A DNA stretch of 64,000 bases, taken from Diorhabda sublineata (Eukaryota; Arthropoda; Insecta; Coleoptera; Chrysomelidae). The notes below the pieces were generated by a model. The model saw nothing but the letters and a program-made list of their open reading frames with translations. It ran no database searches and was not told the DNA's origin. The stretch lies in the NCBI RefSeq assembly GCF_026230105.1, contig NC_079486.1, positions 1,178,001 through 1,242,000 on the forward strand, read 5' to 3'. Of this stretch, positions 55,026 through 64,000 are shown in pieces; the stretch's first letter is position 1, and every line of letters starts with the position of its first letter. Made by a program: the position numbers and the translations under genes.

Positions 55026-55913
55026 GGACACAAGTTGTTACAAAGATACAGAACGAAATATCATTGATGTAGAAATACAAAATTATTGCTTTTGTTCCAT
55101 TTAAACTTGTATTATTTTTATTCATAGTTTTGGTTTTTCTTATTATAAACGAATTCTTAATAAAGTTACTGTTACATTTAATGTGTTTTCATTCAAACAA
55201 CGTAACAAAAAAGTCTGATTGTTGGTAACTAAAAAAAAATTTTGACTAAGAAACAACATGAAGTACTTGAAATGTATTTTTATAATTTTGAACTTTTTAC
55301 TAAATTACTAGGTATAACATTTTTTCGATACTGGTTTTTGTAGCTCATTTTGCAGATTATAACTTCTAAATAAAGAAGAATGGCAACGATTTCTCTATCC
55401 TCCGTGGTTTAAGCTCTATTCTGCGCATTCTCAAGCATGCGTACTGTAGACAAAGTGTCGCGAACGAGAGAAAAAAATGAATATTGTCCATATAGGAGTA
55501 TTACATACAGGTATATGAAATGGTCACATATTATACGATCTATCGTAATACAGGTTGTACTACACCAAATTCCAGCTAATGAGAAGTTTAAGTTGTTAGT
55601 GAATATTCACAATTGTGAAGTAGAAAAAAGAACAGTAATTTTAATTCGACAATCTCTTAATAATTATGAACTCGTGGTTGAGTTACCCTAAGAAAACTTC
55701 AATAATTGGAAGTTTAGGTTTGAAGTGAAATAGAAACAAGTGGCTGTTGCATTGGAGATAGCAGTAGAGCACTTCGAAACATATTGGAAGAAAAAGTTAT
55801 CAACCCTTAATAGCACAACAAATAAATTAGATCATTTATAGAATTTTTATTTCAATTAATCAACAATTATTTTTAATAGGTGACATTTATTAATTTCAAT
55901 TGTAATATTTTTC

Positions 55914-56290
55914 TTGTTCTGGTTGATTCTTGATAATGATAACAAAAAGAGTTCTCACTACCAATTTTGTGAAAGATTCAACAACTCCAAGCTAAATACA
56001 AAAACTTGTAGAAAGAAGCAGACTAAGTTATTTGATGTTTTGCATGTGACCCATTGTGTTTTGCAGACTAAATCTACTGTAGTGTCAGGCAGCAAAAGCA
56101 AGGGAAAATTACAGCCAGAAAAATGTATCGATTCTTATAATGTGTACTTTAGTGAATACAGTATTCATGTAAATGTCTCTGAACCATCAACTTATATCAA
56201 TAGCCAATCCACTGATAGAAGTAAAAAAATTTGAAAAAAAAATATTAATGGAAGAGGAAACTGAAATTATGGAAAGAAATGAAGCACGTT
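55914..56290 (+). pseudogene. Unidentified gene fragment, right-arm copy
   Basis: The frame 55914-56234 contains HYQFCERFNNSKLNTKTCRK, KLFDVLHVTHCVLQTKS and CIDSYNVYFSEYSIHVNV. In a shifted frame the sequence continues VKKFEKKILMEEETEIMERN and stops near 56288. Cys/His spacing and the charged tail look protein-like, but the family is not recognised. The mirror on the left arm is more damaged. Confidence 0.3.
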
Positions 56291-56636
56291 AGAGTAGCAC
56301 AGTAGATTCTTCTAAATCTTCAAATTAAAAGATTTAAATTCTTAATTGATTGTTTTATTTTTATCATATATTATATTTCCTCAACTTCTTATTTCTTAGA
56401 CCTTTTTATATGTGGTTCGTGATAATTTTTTTGGATTTTTGTTTATAGTAACATGTTACCTCCGTCAATTTGCATAATTATATTAGTCAGTAAATCGCCT
56501 ACATCATGAATATCAAAATAAAAAAATAAATATTGTATTAAAATTAATGAAATAGAACTCAAAATTTGTTTATGAACCATTAAAAGAATTCTTTACTATA
56601 TTTATTTACAGAAAAGTTATTTATTATTATTTTCTG

Positions 56637-57090
56637 TCAACTGTCTTAATAATTCTACTACCGCGTTCCCTACGCTGGGAAATCGTACCGGCTAGACAAC
56701 AAACAGCGCAGCCACGTTCCACATCAAGATATGCTGCAATAGGGAAATATTATTTCTAGATATGGTTTACAAATAAAGAACAAAAAAGCTATCAATGATA
56801 AATAATATTATGGATTAGGGAAAGGTGTGCTGGTGAAAATAATTAAAGATGTTAATATTTGGAAGATTGTCTTTTATTTAAACTAGAGTTTTTGAGTTGT
56901 TATTACAAGTTTAAGTATCAGAAAGAATTAACTACATACAATTATTGAATATTCTAGATCTGTATTTTATATTCTATTGCAACATATTTGGATACGGTAC
57001 GTGGCTGTGCTGCTTGTGGCCTACCCTATAGGCTGAAGTAATACTCAACGTAGGAAACGTGGTAGTAAAATTATTAAGACAGTTGACAGA
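56637..57090. mobile_element. Fold-back MITE-like element, right-arm copy
   Basis: Mirror of 35566-36028, with the same inverted ends (TGTCAACTGTCTTAATAATTC and AATTATTAAGACAGTTGACA). The P-type transposon inserted about 30 bp beyond it. Confidence 0.75.
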
Positions 57091-57599
57091 TATCAAGATA
57101 AAGATGCACTAGCGTAGGTCTAGATCAAGAATAGTTCACCAATAGGATTGCTCAATAAACTGAATGTGTCTGCCATGTGCGTGCGAAAAATCGCCATACG
57201 TGACGTCACCTGCAGACCTCGACCGGTCTTAACTCTTTGTTGAGCTAGACTATTTGATGAGTTTAAAGGCCAATTTTAACAAAAATACAGTTTTATTCAT
57301 TATTATGAATTAATATTAATTTAAAATCCAATATCCAATTATTCAGTTAATTTTAAGTTCCATTTATAATAGGTATACAATGAAGAAAAGAAATTAAAGA
57401 AAATGAATTATTTTTGAAAATGATCTGTATTTTATAATTAGTAAAACAGAAGCCATTAACAAACTTTAAACTAAAAATTAAAAAGTAAAAACAAATGAAA
57501 TGATTTAAACTGATTTATGAAAAATATTTCTAATAATAATCTAAATTATTAAATTTAAGAAAAATAATAAAATATCAGATATATATAAAATAAAGAGAT

Positions 57600-60403
57600 A
57601 GGTAGAAATCTGTCAATGAGTAATTTTGAACATTTTTTTTCCAGTTTTTCTGCCGTCATCTTCATCCCCTTTTACAGACTTTCTCTTCAAATTCGTGCTT
57701 TCAAATTTAGCTTTTAGATTTCTAAAATTTATTCTGATTATAGTCCTTAATTTACAAAAAGCCTTAATTATTTTAAATGGATAGTTCGAATCTTTTTTAA
57801 AGATTTTCTTTGCTAAATTAAAAACAACACCTGGCCCTTTTCTGAACGATTCTCCATGATGGCTTTCAAAATAAGTGTTCCAAGTTTTAACTTTTTTTAA
57901 AAATTCTTCTCATGGCTTAGTGAGACCACCGTACGACAGTTGTTGAATCCAAGAAGGAATACTAAGTACATACGAGTGTTCTTGTGTCGTTTCGTATGTA
58001 AAATCACCCAGACTTGGAAAAATATTTTTGTATTTTTTAGCAAGATAACCAGCAATATATTCTAGAGCATCATTAGTCGTTTCCTGTGAATTTTGATGAT
58101 AATCTGAGCATGAGGATAAATCAGATGAAACTGATGAAAAAGAAGAACTGCCTTGCGTTTCGTTAATATCAAAGGACTGCTCAGCTTCACTGGCAACATT
58201 CGCAGTTTTCAAAACATTTGGGGCGATGTACTCTTCCAGTACTTTTTCATCAGTGTTGACACCTGACCCTAAGATACCAGGATTTTTTCCTAATAAAATC
58301 ATGCGAATCCTGTAAATCGCAGATAAAGGTGACGGATGCTCATCTGGCCCTCCTCTACTTCTCATTTAGAAAAAGAAGTTTTCTAAACTGTCCTGATTTA
58401 ATTTATGGGTGCATATGTACTTTACATCCATACTTTCTTTCATGTCCTCATAAAGTAGCTGTAATGAAGATATTGATATTAACATACCTTTTTGGAATGT
58501 CATCAAACAATTTTTTCCAATTTTTTACAATTTTTTACAATTTGATAAATTTTGTTGAGGTGTTTTTGGTTTTCTAAATCTATGCCATAAGCATGTTTTG
58601 TAGGTATATTTGCCCTCGGAACATAGCTATTGAAAATATCAAACCATGCATTTATGTCAGCAATAAAATGCCCTAGATTTTCTGACATATTTTTGTCTTG
58701 TCCAGGCTTGTATCGCAAAAGTCCAGTGGAAACACTATTGGAGAGCAATTCAGCAGCTAGTTTTACATTTTGTCTGAGAGTTTTTTCCACATCAAGATGT
58801 TTTTTGTTAATTTTCCAGCAGGGATTTACTTCATTATCAGTAAGCGTTACCAGAGCTTCAAGTGGACTTTTATTCACGAATAAATTATCTTCAAGCATAA
58901 AACCTTTGTCAAGTAGCCAGTTGCGTAATAGTTTTAGCAGGTGAGGTGCATCGGCAAACATATACACATTCTTACCACTAACAGGATGCTTAAAAGATGT
59001 CTGATTAATATCGATATTTAACTGTTTCCATAATCCCACATTACTTGCAACCACAATCGCTCACACATGCCACTACATTGAAATTTATTTTATGCAGTTC
59101 AGTTATAATATCCATTAAAAGAGATTTGGTCATTTTTTGATCGAAACCTATATAAATTGGTTGTTTCCAGTTTGAAAAGAGCCCTCTAGCCATGACTACT
59201 TGCATATAATTATGTGGTCCTAGCACTTCATCTTGAGCAATATTATATTCTTCAGTTTTCTTGACCTTCACTTCATCGTACTGTAAAACTACTGTCCTTT
59301 CAAAATCAGAAAATGACTCTCCGGCTAGTTTCAGCAGAAATAAAACATCTTTCAAAATACCCTGATTAAGGTTTAGTTGGGAAGCCCACCTTCTTAATGA
59401 TGAAAGACCAGGTAACGAGTAATGCAACTTATTTCTTAAAAATAAATATGACTTCTTGCTGTAGTATCTTAGCGTAAAGGCTGTTGCAATTTCTTCTCTT
59501 GTCCAGAACAGTTCTAAGTATAGCAGACGCAGCTTCATTTCTCTGAAACAGAGATGTTACCTTGGGACTAGATTTATAGCATTTATTTTTGAAATATATC
59601 AATTGTTCATTAAGTTTTTTAATATTTGTGCTTTTTATATTACTTCTGGATTTTAAAAGAGCATACTGTCTTTCTAACTTTTCATATTTCTCTACAGACT
59701 CATTGTACAAAGCCTTATAATCATAGTTTTCTGGGACAAAGTTGGGGGTTGATGAAGTGGAAGGCTCTGGTACATGCTCTTCAAACTGAATACTTCCAAA
59801 AGATTTAGGATTATGGTCTTCGGTATCATCAGAAAAAGTATTAATAGGAGCTGTTAACGTGGCTACTTTTAAAAGTTTGTTCACTTCCTCCTTTGCATTT
59901 CGTTTGGCCAGTCTTTCTTCTCTGGAACTGATGCTTGAACTACTAGCTTCACTTGTTGATTTTTTTGAATACAATCCCAAAGTAGGAACAGCGGTTTTTT
60001 TCAATATTTTTCGTAGTGGTAAACCTAAAATACATATACATATTATATATATTTATGAACAAATTGAGTTACTAAATTTCATTACCAAAATCATTTTGGG
60101 ACAGTATAGACTTTGAAAGCTATAAACTATTACACTAAACAATTAAATAATTCACCAACCTAATAATTCATTCTGTAAGTCTCTTTCATAATCCTTTTCT
60201 GTGAAATGAACTGAGCAGATGTAGCTAGTATCAGGGTTAAATTTATCTTCCCGTTTGCATCGTAATATCCATTCTTTTCTCATAGTTTGGGAAACAAGAT
60301 CTTTAGCTTTGGGAAACCGATGAAATATAAAATATTCATGTTCTTGCTGCCTTGTTTTATAGGTATTACCACAACCATACACAGCACAACGTGTACCAGG
60401 CAT
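57600..60403 (-). pseudogene. P-element-type transposase, THAP domain, several lesions
   Basis: Exon 1 (60403-60160) is a C2CH THAP DNA-binding domain (MPGTRCAVYGCGNTYK; FHRFPK; SYICSVHF). An intron (60159-60025, ending TATTTTAG) follows, splitting a Gly codon. Exon 2 carries the Ser-rich and coiled-coil region, then EEIATAFTLRYYSKKSYLFL. The RNase H-like Asp segments are VLQYDEVKV and CVSDCG. The GTP-binding insertion region includes PHLLKLLRNWLLDKGF, and the C-terminal part includes YICTHKLNQDSLENFFF, YRIRMILLGKNPGI and LSYGGLTKP. Lesions: frame changes near 59535 and 59048; a 10-bp tandem duplication (TTTTTTACAA at 58521-58540) that shifts frame; a TAA near 58367; and a TGA at 57910. Coding similarity continues to about 57600. 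Confidence 0.9.
60025..60159 (-). other. Intron 1 of the P-type transposase
   Basis: 135 nt. It starts GTTGGTGAAT (a weak donor) and ends TATATGTATTTTAG. Removing it joins the THAP exon to PLRKILKKTAVPTLGLY in frame. Confidence 0.6.
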
Positions 60404-61733
60404 TTTGATTTTTGGACATATACTACATGCACTAAAATCAAACAAAGTTTCATTTAGCAAAAAAAAGTAAAATAAAAATCTAGATTAGTTGCTGGACAAA
60501 TGCAAACCAACCGACCAAAAACGCTGTTATGATTCGCCCATTTTTTTAATTTTTTATTGTGGTGTATAAAGAATAGAAATTTAAATAAGCCAATTAAATT
60601 GTCATTTCTGCTCAGCTGGTTTTCTTTCAGCCAGTAACTGACTTGGATTTTAATTTTTATTTTGCTATTTAAATCCAGCTTTAATATAACAAAACATTTT
60701 TACCTACCCTTGAAAGTCTCACAAGATTATTTTGCCTTAAACAATAATATTGTCTTTGTTCACTATTCTCCACATATATAATACACACAAATAATAGTTT
60801 TTAAAACGTAGAACTAAGTGAAAAACGAATTTCCAACTCTTCAATCACTTGTACGACCTTTTCGAATTAACAAAAACACAAGCAATACCGCACAGCGTAA
60901 ATGGTAAACAAGCCGTCGAGGTCTGCAGGTGACGTAAGCATCACTTGACTTGGCTCAAGAATTGGCGTATGTACGTCTTATGGGATTGATCAATCCTATT
61001 GGTGAACTATTCTTGGGTCTAGATAACGTTTATGTTTTATTTTATTTTCACCATTCGGTACATGTTGTTTCTCTTTTTAACGATACGTATTGGAAGAGGA
61101 CAGTGTAATGCCAACCCTTCAACGTCTTAAAGAAGCCACTTTGTTTCATTAGCAGTTTAAATGTGAAATACCTATGTTAATCATAGAATTATCACTGCTG
61201 GTTTTACAAAATATTTAGCATACCAAAATTATAAAATCACATATTTCAACGCCAATGTGTGAATATCGAGTTTCCTCGTGGAAACGGTAATACTTTGATT
61301 ATAGCAAAAAATGAAATTTGTGCATTGTGCTTTTTGCATATTTAATCATTTCATTGACGTTATAAAATCCTCCTCAGTTGAAATATCAGAAATTCAGATT
61401 AAACATATCATCGGGATATTCTTTCGATTTCTTAGTATCCACGTATCATTCAAAAGAGTTTTTGGAGTAAAATATATGATCATCAGTAATCAAGGAGCAC
61501 CGTCTACAGGAGTGTGTTGAAAAAAAATGGAGAATATGTTGAGAAAAAAAGAAAAGTTAGACTTTTCAAAGATATATAAATTAAGGCGAATATAGTATAT
61601 TAGTAAATCAATAACCAATGCTGGTGATTGGGTAATCATTCGTAATAAAATTCTTTGTTGCCTGTTAATGAGAACAATGAAGAAATAATGAAAATTTTAA
61701 TATCCTGATCCTGTAGGGAATGGAAAAAGTCTA

Positions 61734-61836
61734 TAATCGATTGATACAGGTATCAAAAAGATTTGTCTTTAGGAAGAATGGCGAAAATAATAAAGTGCAA
61801 CGGTAAAGGACGAATGAGTTCTTCGACTATCTAGAG
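61734..61836. other. Unique sequence between palindrome end and hAT terminus
   Basis: About 100 bp with no match to the left flank. The last eight bases (ATCTAGAG) would be the hAT target duplication. Confidence 0.5.
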
Positions 61837-61856
61837 CAGCGGTGCTCAAACTTTTT
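61837..61856. repeat. hAT terminal inverted repeat
   Basis: CAGCGGTGCTCAAACTTTTT, preceded by the 8-bp candidate target site ATCTAGAG. The partner end was not found in the window. Confidence 0.65.
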
Positions 61857-63065
61857 TAGTGACGGAACCCTTTTGTAAAGCGAAATACTTGACGGAACCC
61901 TACAATAAAACAATAGTCTCTAAAAGTAAATTCTTTATTAATAAGCATAATAAACGTAGAATGTAACTGATTTTTATTTTTGATTAATCCTGTTTCGCAC
62001 AAATATGTTGTTGGAAATAGAAGAAGAATATTCAGAGCCATTTTGGCAAGCATTGGTTATTCGTCACGGATTCTGCACCAATAATCGTTGAGAGATGTCG
62101 TCGTTTTGAACAATGACTCCATACTTGTGTCTGATGACACTTCTAAAAGAGATTCATATATCTCATTTGACATACTTTCGGGCTTTTGCAAGGTGGGTAA
62201 AAAGGGATTATGAATCCATGAATTCAGTTTCAATTTTGTATTCTGTTCTTCGGGAAAATACTTCTCCAAAGATGCGCGCATCGAAGTGAGATATTGGACT
62301 AATTCTTCAAATACATCATCTTGAAACATTTCTGAGTTGTTATCGCTAACAAACTCACTGAGTAACGTAAAACTTTCTATTTCTTTCTTACTAACGCAAA
62401 TAATCCAAAAATCTAATTTTCTTTTAAAGGAAGTTATTTTGTTACTGGCCTGGAACACTGTTGTCTGTTTACCTTGCAATGATAAATTTAATTCGTTCAG
62501 TTTTTGAAAGATATCCGCCATGAAAGACAGTCGGAACAACCAAGTTTTATCATACAAACGGTCTTTCAAATTAAAAGAAGTATCTGAAAGAAACATTTGT
62601 AACTCGGCTTTAACTTCAAATAGCCTTGTTAAAGTTTTACCCCGAGACAGCCATCGCACTTCTGTATGGAACAGCAGTGTTTTATGTTTGCTACCATAAT
62701 CTTCACACAATAATGAGAACAATCGGGATTGTAGTCGTCGCGATTTGATAAAATTAATAATTTTTACCGCTTCATCCATTACTAATTTTAGGTTTGACGG
62801 CATTTGCTTCATTGCTAGTGTTTGTCTATGCAGGAGACAATGACTGGAACCACAATTTGGTGCTTTTTTTTTGTATTCGTGACACGACTCCTGCTGTTTT
62901 ACCCGTCATCGCCTTAGCCCCATCTGTACAAATGTCAATGCATACTGTAGAGATATATTTTTTCAATCTTCTGACTCTCGTATTTTGTACAGGGATCGGT
63001 GTAAGTAAAGAGCTTGCAATAGGTTTGCCATAAAGTTTTATTGAAGAGCGGCGTGATGTTAAACT
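61837..63065 (-). pseudogene. hAT transposase (ZBED5/SCAND3-type), C-terminal part with 3' terminal repeat
   Basis: The frame 62812-62057 (251 codons) contains TEVRWLSRGKTLTRLFEVKA, FKRKLDFWIICVSKKEIESF and ASLEKYFPEEQNTKLKLNSW, followed by the dimerisation segment. The frame 62053-61856 continues with LNILLLFPTTYLCETGLIKN (usually L..PFPTTYLCESGFS). Upstream, ICTDGAKAMTG and SHCLLHRQTLAMKQM are readable around an A-run frameshift near 62870. The plus-strand sequence CAGCGGTGCTCAAACTTTTT at 61837 is a typical hAT terminal repeat. The 5' end and BED finger are not visible in this copy. Confidence 0.85.
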
Positions 63066-63132
63066 CTCCTCGTAAAATGCACTGTTTCAAGTTAGAATGA
63101 AATTACACACTTTGAGTATGGCGGATCTAGAG

Positions 63133-63219
63133 GTTTGTTCTTGGTAGTTGCACTGGCAGTTATATACTCATGAACTGGCCTGCACTGGTCCAGTTCCAGT
63201 GCTGCTACCAAGAACAAAC
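63133..63219. repeat. Near-perfect 87-bp inverted repeat (hairpin)
   Basis: GTTTGTTCTTGGTAGTTGCA at the left pairs with TGCTGCTACCAAGAACAAAC at the right. The inner parts (CACTGG, CCTGCACTGGTCCAG, CCAGTG) also pair in places. It may be a tiny MITE or a stem-loop RNA source. Confidence 0.8.
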
Positions 63220-63819
63220 TTTAGGTGTGCTGATTACGAATACTAAATCGCTAGAAAATCGAGTAGCAAAATAATGGGGTTTTCAAATAATATTTTTAAA
63301 GCAAAAACAGCAATCTCCAAAGCCACAAAGATTGCCGAGTGTTAAAAAAATACAAGTATGTGTTAAGGTAAGTAAGGAAAATTCTCCGAAAAATAGTGGA
63401 AAGTTTGAAAATGAAAGAGCCAGGTAGTTGGTGCATGTGTGCAGAAAGGAAGCAAATAGTATTGTACAAATGACGGACGGAATTAGAATAAGAAGCAGAC
63501 CGAAAAAGAAATGGATATGATTGGTAATATTGATTTTAAAGTGAGAGTGGTAATAACTGACAAAGATCAGAGGACTGAAACGAATATTTATATATTTGAA
63601 ATTGATTATATTGGAATGAAGGATTTTCAAAAAAATCGAAAATTTGTTAGATGGATACATTTTATTATCGATTTAAAATATATAAAACTTGATAATGAAG
63701 AAAAAAATCCTCGGATCATTCTTCTGGGGTTAACTGATACGATACAGATATGCTGGGGTATTGTCCTTTTAAGCCGGTGGCAACATTGGTGATCATAATT
63801 CCAGCAATATGATGATAAT
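63220..63819. other. Region with uncharacterised short frames
   Basis: A 93-codon plus-strand frame (63511-63792, MDMIGNIDFKVRVVITDKDQ) is open but resembles nothing known. It could be chance in AT-rich DNA. No repeat is recognised. Confidence 0.25.
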
Positions 63820-64000
63820 TTAATTCAAAATGTTATTCACATTTGCTGAACACACATTAGATCCACAGGATGCTGTACGACCATCTGTAAACAAAAATTC
63901 AAACATATCCAATGCATTACATCCCCATACTGTCAATTTTTTCAAATAAGCTCCTTTGAAATCTATCGGAATTGTTTCGGAAGATGCCTCTGCTAAATTT
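63820..64000 (-). CDS. C-terminal end of an unidentified gene, continues past window
   Basis: An open minus-strand frame enters from 64000 and stops with TAA at 63820-63822 (at least 59 codons). It reads IPIDFKGAYLKKLTVWGCNA then LDMFEFLFTDGRTASCGSNV. The pattern LxxxWGxNALDxxxFxFTDGR faintly resembles a beta-prism (jacalin-like) repeat, but one fragment cannot support that. The composition is clearly coding-like, and it is the only non-transposon protein end in the last kilobases. Confidence 0.4.
   Translation of the reverse strand, partial: NLAEASSETIPIDFKGAYLKKLTVWGCNALDMFEFLFTDGRTASCGSNVCSANVNNILN

Larger units (their letters stand above)
57126..61015 (-). mobile_element. P-type (THAP) DNA transposon, 3890 bp, complete ends
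   Basis: The ends are perfect 25-bp inverted repeats, written as CAAGAATAGTTCACC + AATAGGATTG, at 57126 and in reverse complement ending at 61015. They are flanked by GGTCTAGAT at 57117-57125 and 61016-61024, which fits the 8-bp target duplication of P elements plus one shared base. A second inverted repeat, CACCTGCAGACCTCGAC, lies about 80 bp inside each end (about 57208 and 60935), as the 11-bp internal repeats do in Drosophila P. The left palindrome arm has the empty site. The transposase inside is broken. Confidence 0.95.
50427..61733. repeat. Right arm of the giant imperfect palindrome
   Basis: The reverse complement matches 34754-45458. It carries a 3.9-kb P-type transposon (57126-61015) absent from the left arm. 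At 53735 it joins R3 directly to the mariner fragment where the left arm has 2.6 kb more. The outer end is at about 61733 (GGAATGGAAAAAGTCT against AGACTTTTTCCATTCC at 34754). Confidence 0.95.

Noticed and set aside
63283..63660. 125-codon minus-strand hydrophobic frame
   Set aside because: It overlaps the frame above on the other strand. Its Ile/Phe/Ser-rich composition is typical of chance AT-rich translation.
63511..63792. 93-codon plus-strand frame
   Set aside because: Open but with no recognisable motif, in AT-rich DNA where such lengths arise by chance. Noted only as part of a gap.
63820..64000. Jacalin-like lectin domain call
   Set aside because: Only one short stretch is visible. 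The resemblance is too slight to name the fold.

Overview
The window is AT-rich animal DNA, almost certainly from an insect. It is dominated by transposable elements, most of them broken. The evidence is the set of families present: copia LTR elements primed by the initiator-Met tRNA half-molecule, env-bearing errantivirus (Gypsy-clade) retroelements, P, piggyBac, mariner and hAT transposons, and a Polinton-type DNA polymerase B. No bacterial operon, Shine-Dalgarno site, CRISPR array, tRNA or rRNA gene was recognised.

1-6.5 kb, all minus strand: a cluster that looks like a decayed virus-like or Polinton-like insertion. It holds a protein-primed-type PolB pseudogene, a 101-codon conserved-looking small protein, an intronless matrix metalloproteinase (MMP) pseudogene with signal peptide, prodomain, catalytic and hemopexin parts, and a small coiled-coil/membrane ORF. 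Tandem repeats of 130 bp and 160 bp flank the cluster.

6.7-11.4 kb: a Gypsy-like RT scrap, a deletion derivative of one copia family, and a 5'-truncated copia element (3' LTR 8165-8382). 11.4-25.6 kb: old intergenic or intronic DNA containing dispersed repeats (R1, R2, R3), an ORF with an ARL14-effector-like (ARF7EP_C) cysteine domain, a Gypsy pol pseudogene, a 50-bp minisatellite whose units resemble CTCF sites, and a hAT BED-finger fragment.

25.6-34.7 kb: two copia elements, both minus strand and each with LTRs and a 5-bp target duplication. The first (25630-29585, TSD GATTT) is mutated and lacks most of RNase H. The second (29764-34722, TSD AGTTC) has LTRs that look identical and a 1340-codon polyprotein frame interrupted by a single amber codon. 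It is also much richer in G+C than its surroundings.

34.75-61.73 kb: a very large imperfect palindrome. The left arm is about 34754-45458, the right arm about 50427-61733, and the spacer is about 5 kb. Both arms carry the same errantivirus copy, mariner fragment, fold-back element and small 115-codon gene. The arms differ by a P-type transposon inserted only on the right (57126-61015), a 2.6-kb block with piggyBac and a second small-gene copy present only on the left, and a 0.66-kb env deletion only on the right.

61.8-64 kb: the 3' part of a hAT (ZBED5/SCAND3-type) element with its terminal repeat, an 87-bp hairpin, and the C-terminal end of an unidentified minus-strand gene that runs off the window.

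The transposon ORFs need no common pathway. Candidates for real non-transposon function are the small 115-codon family, the ARF7EP_C-like ORF, the MMP/PolB cluster and the CTCF-like minisatellite. All calls come from reading translations and repeats by eye, with no database search.
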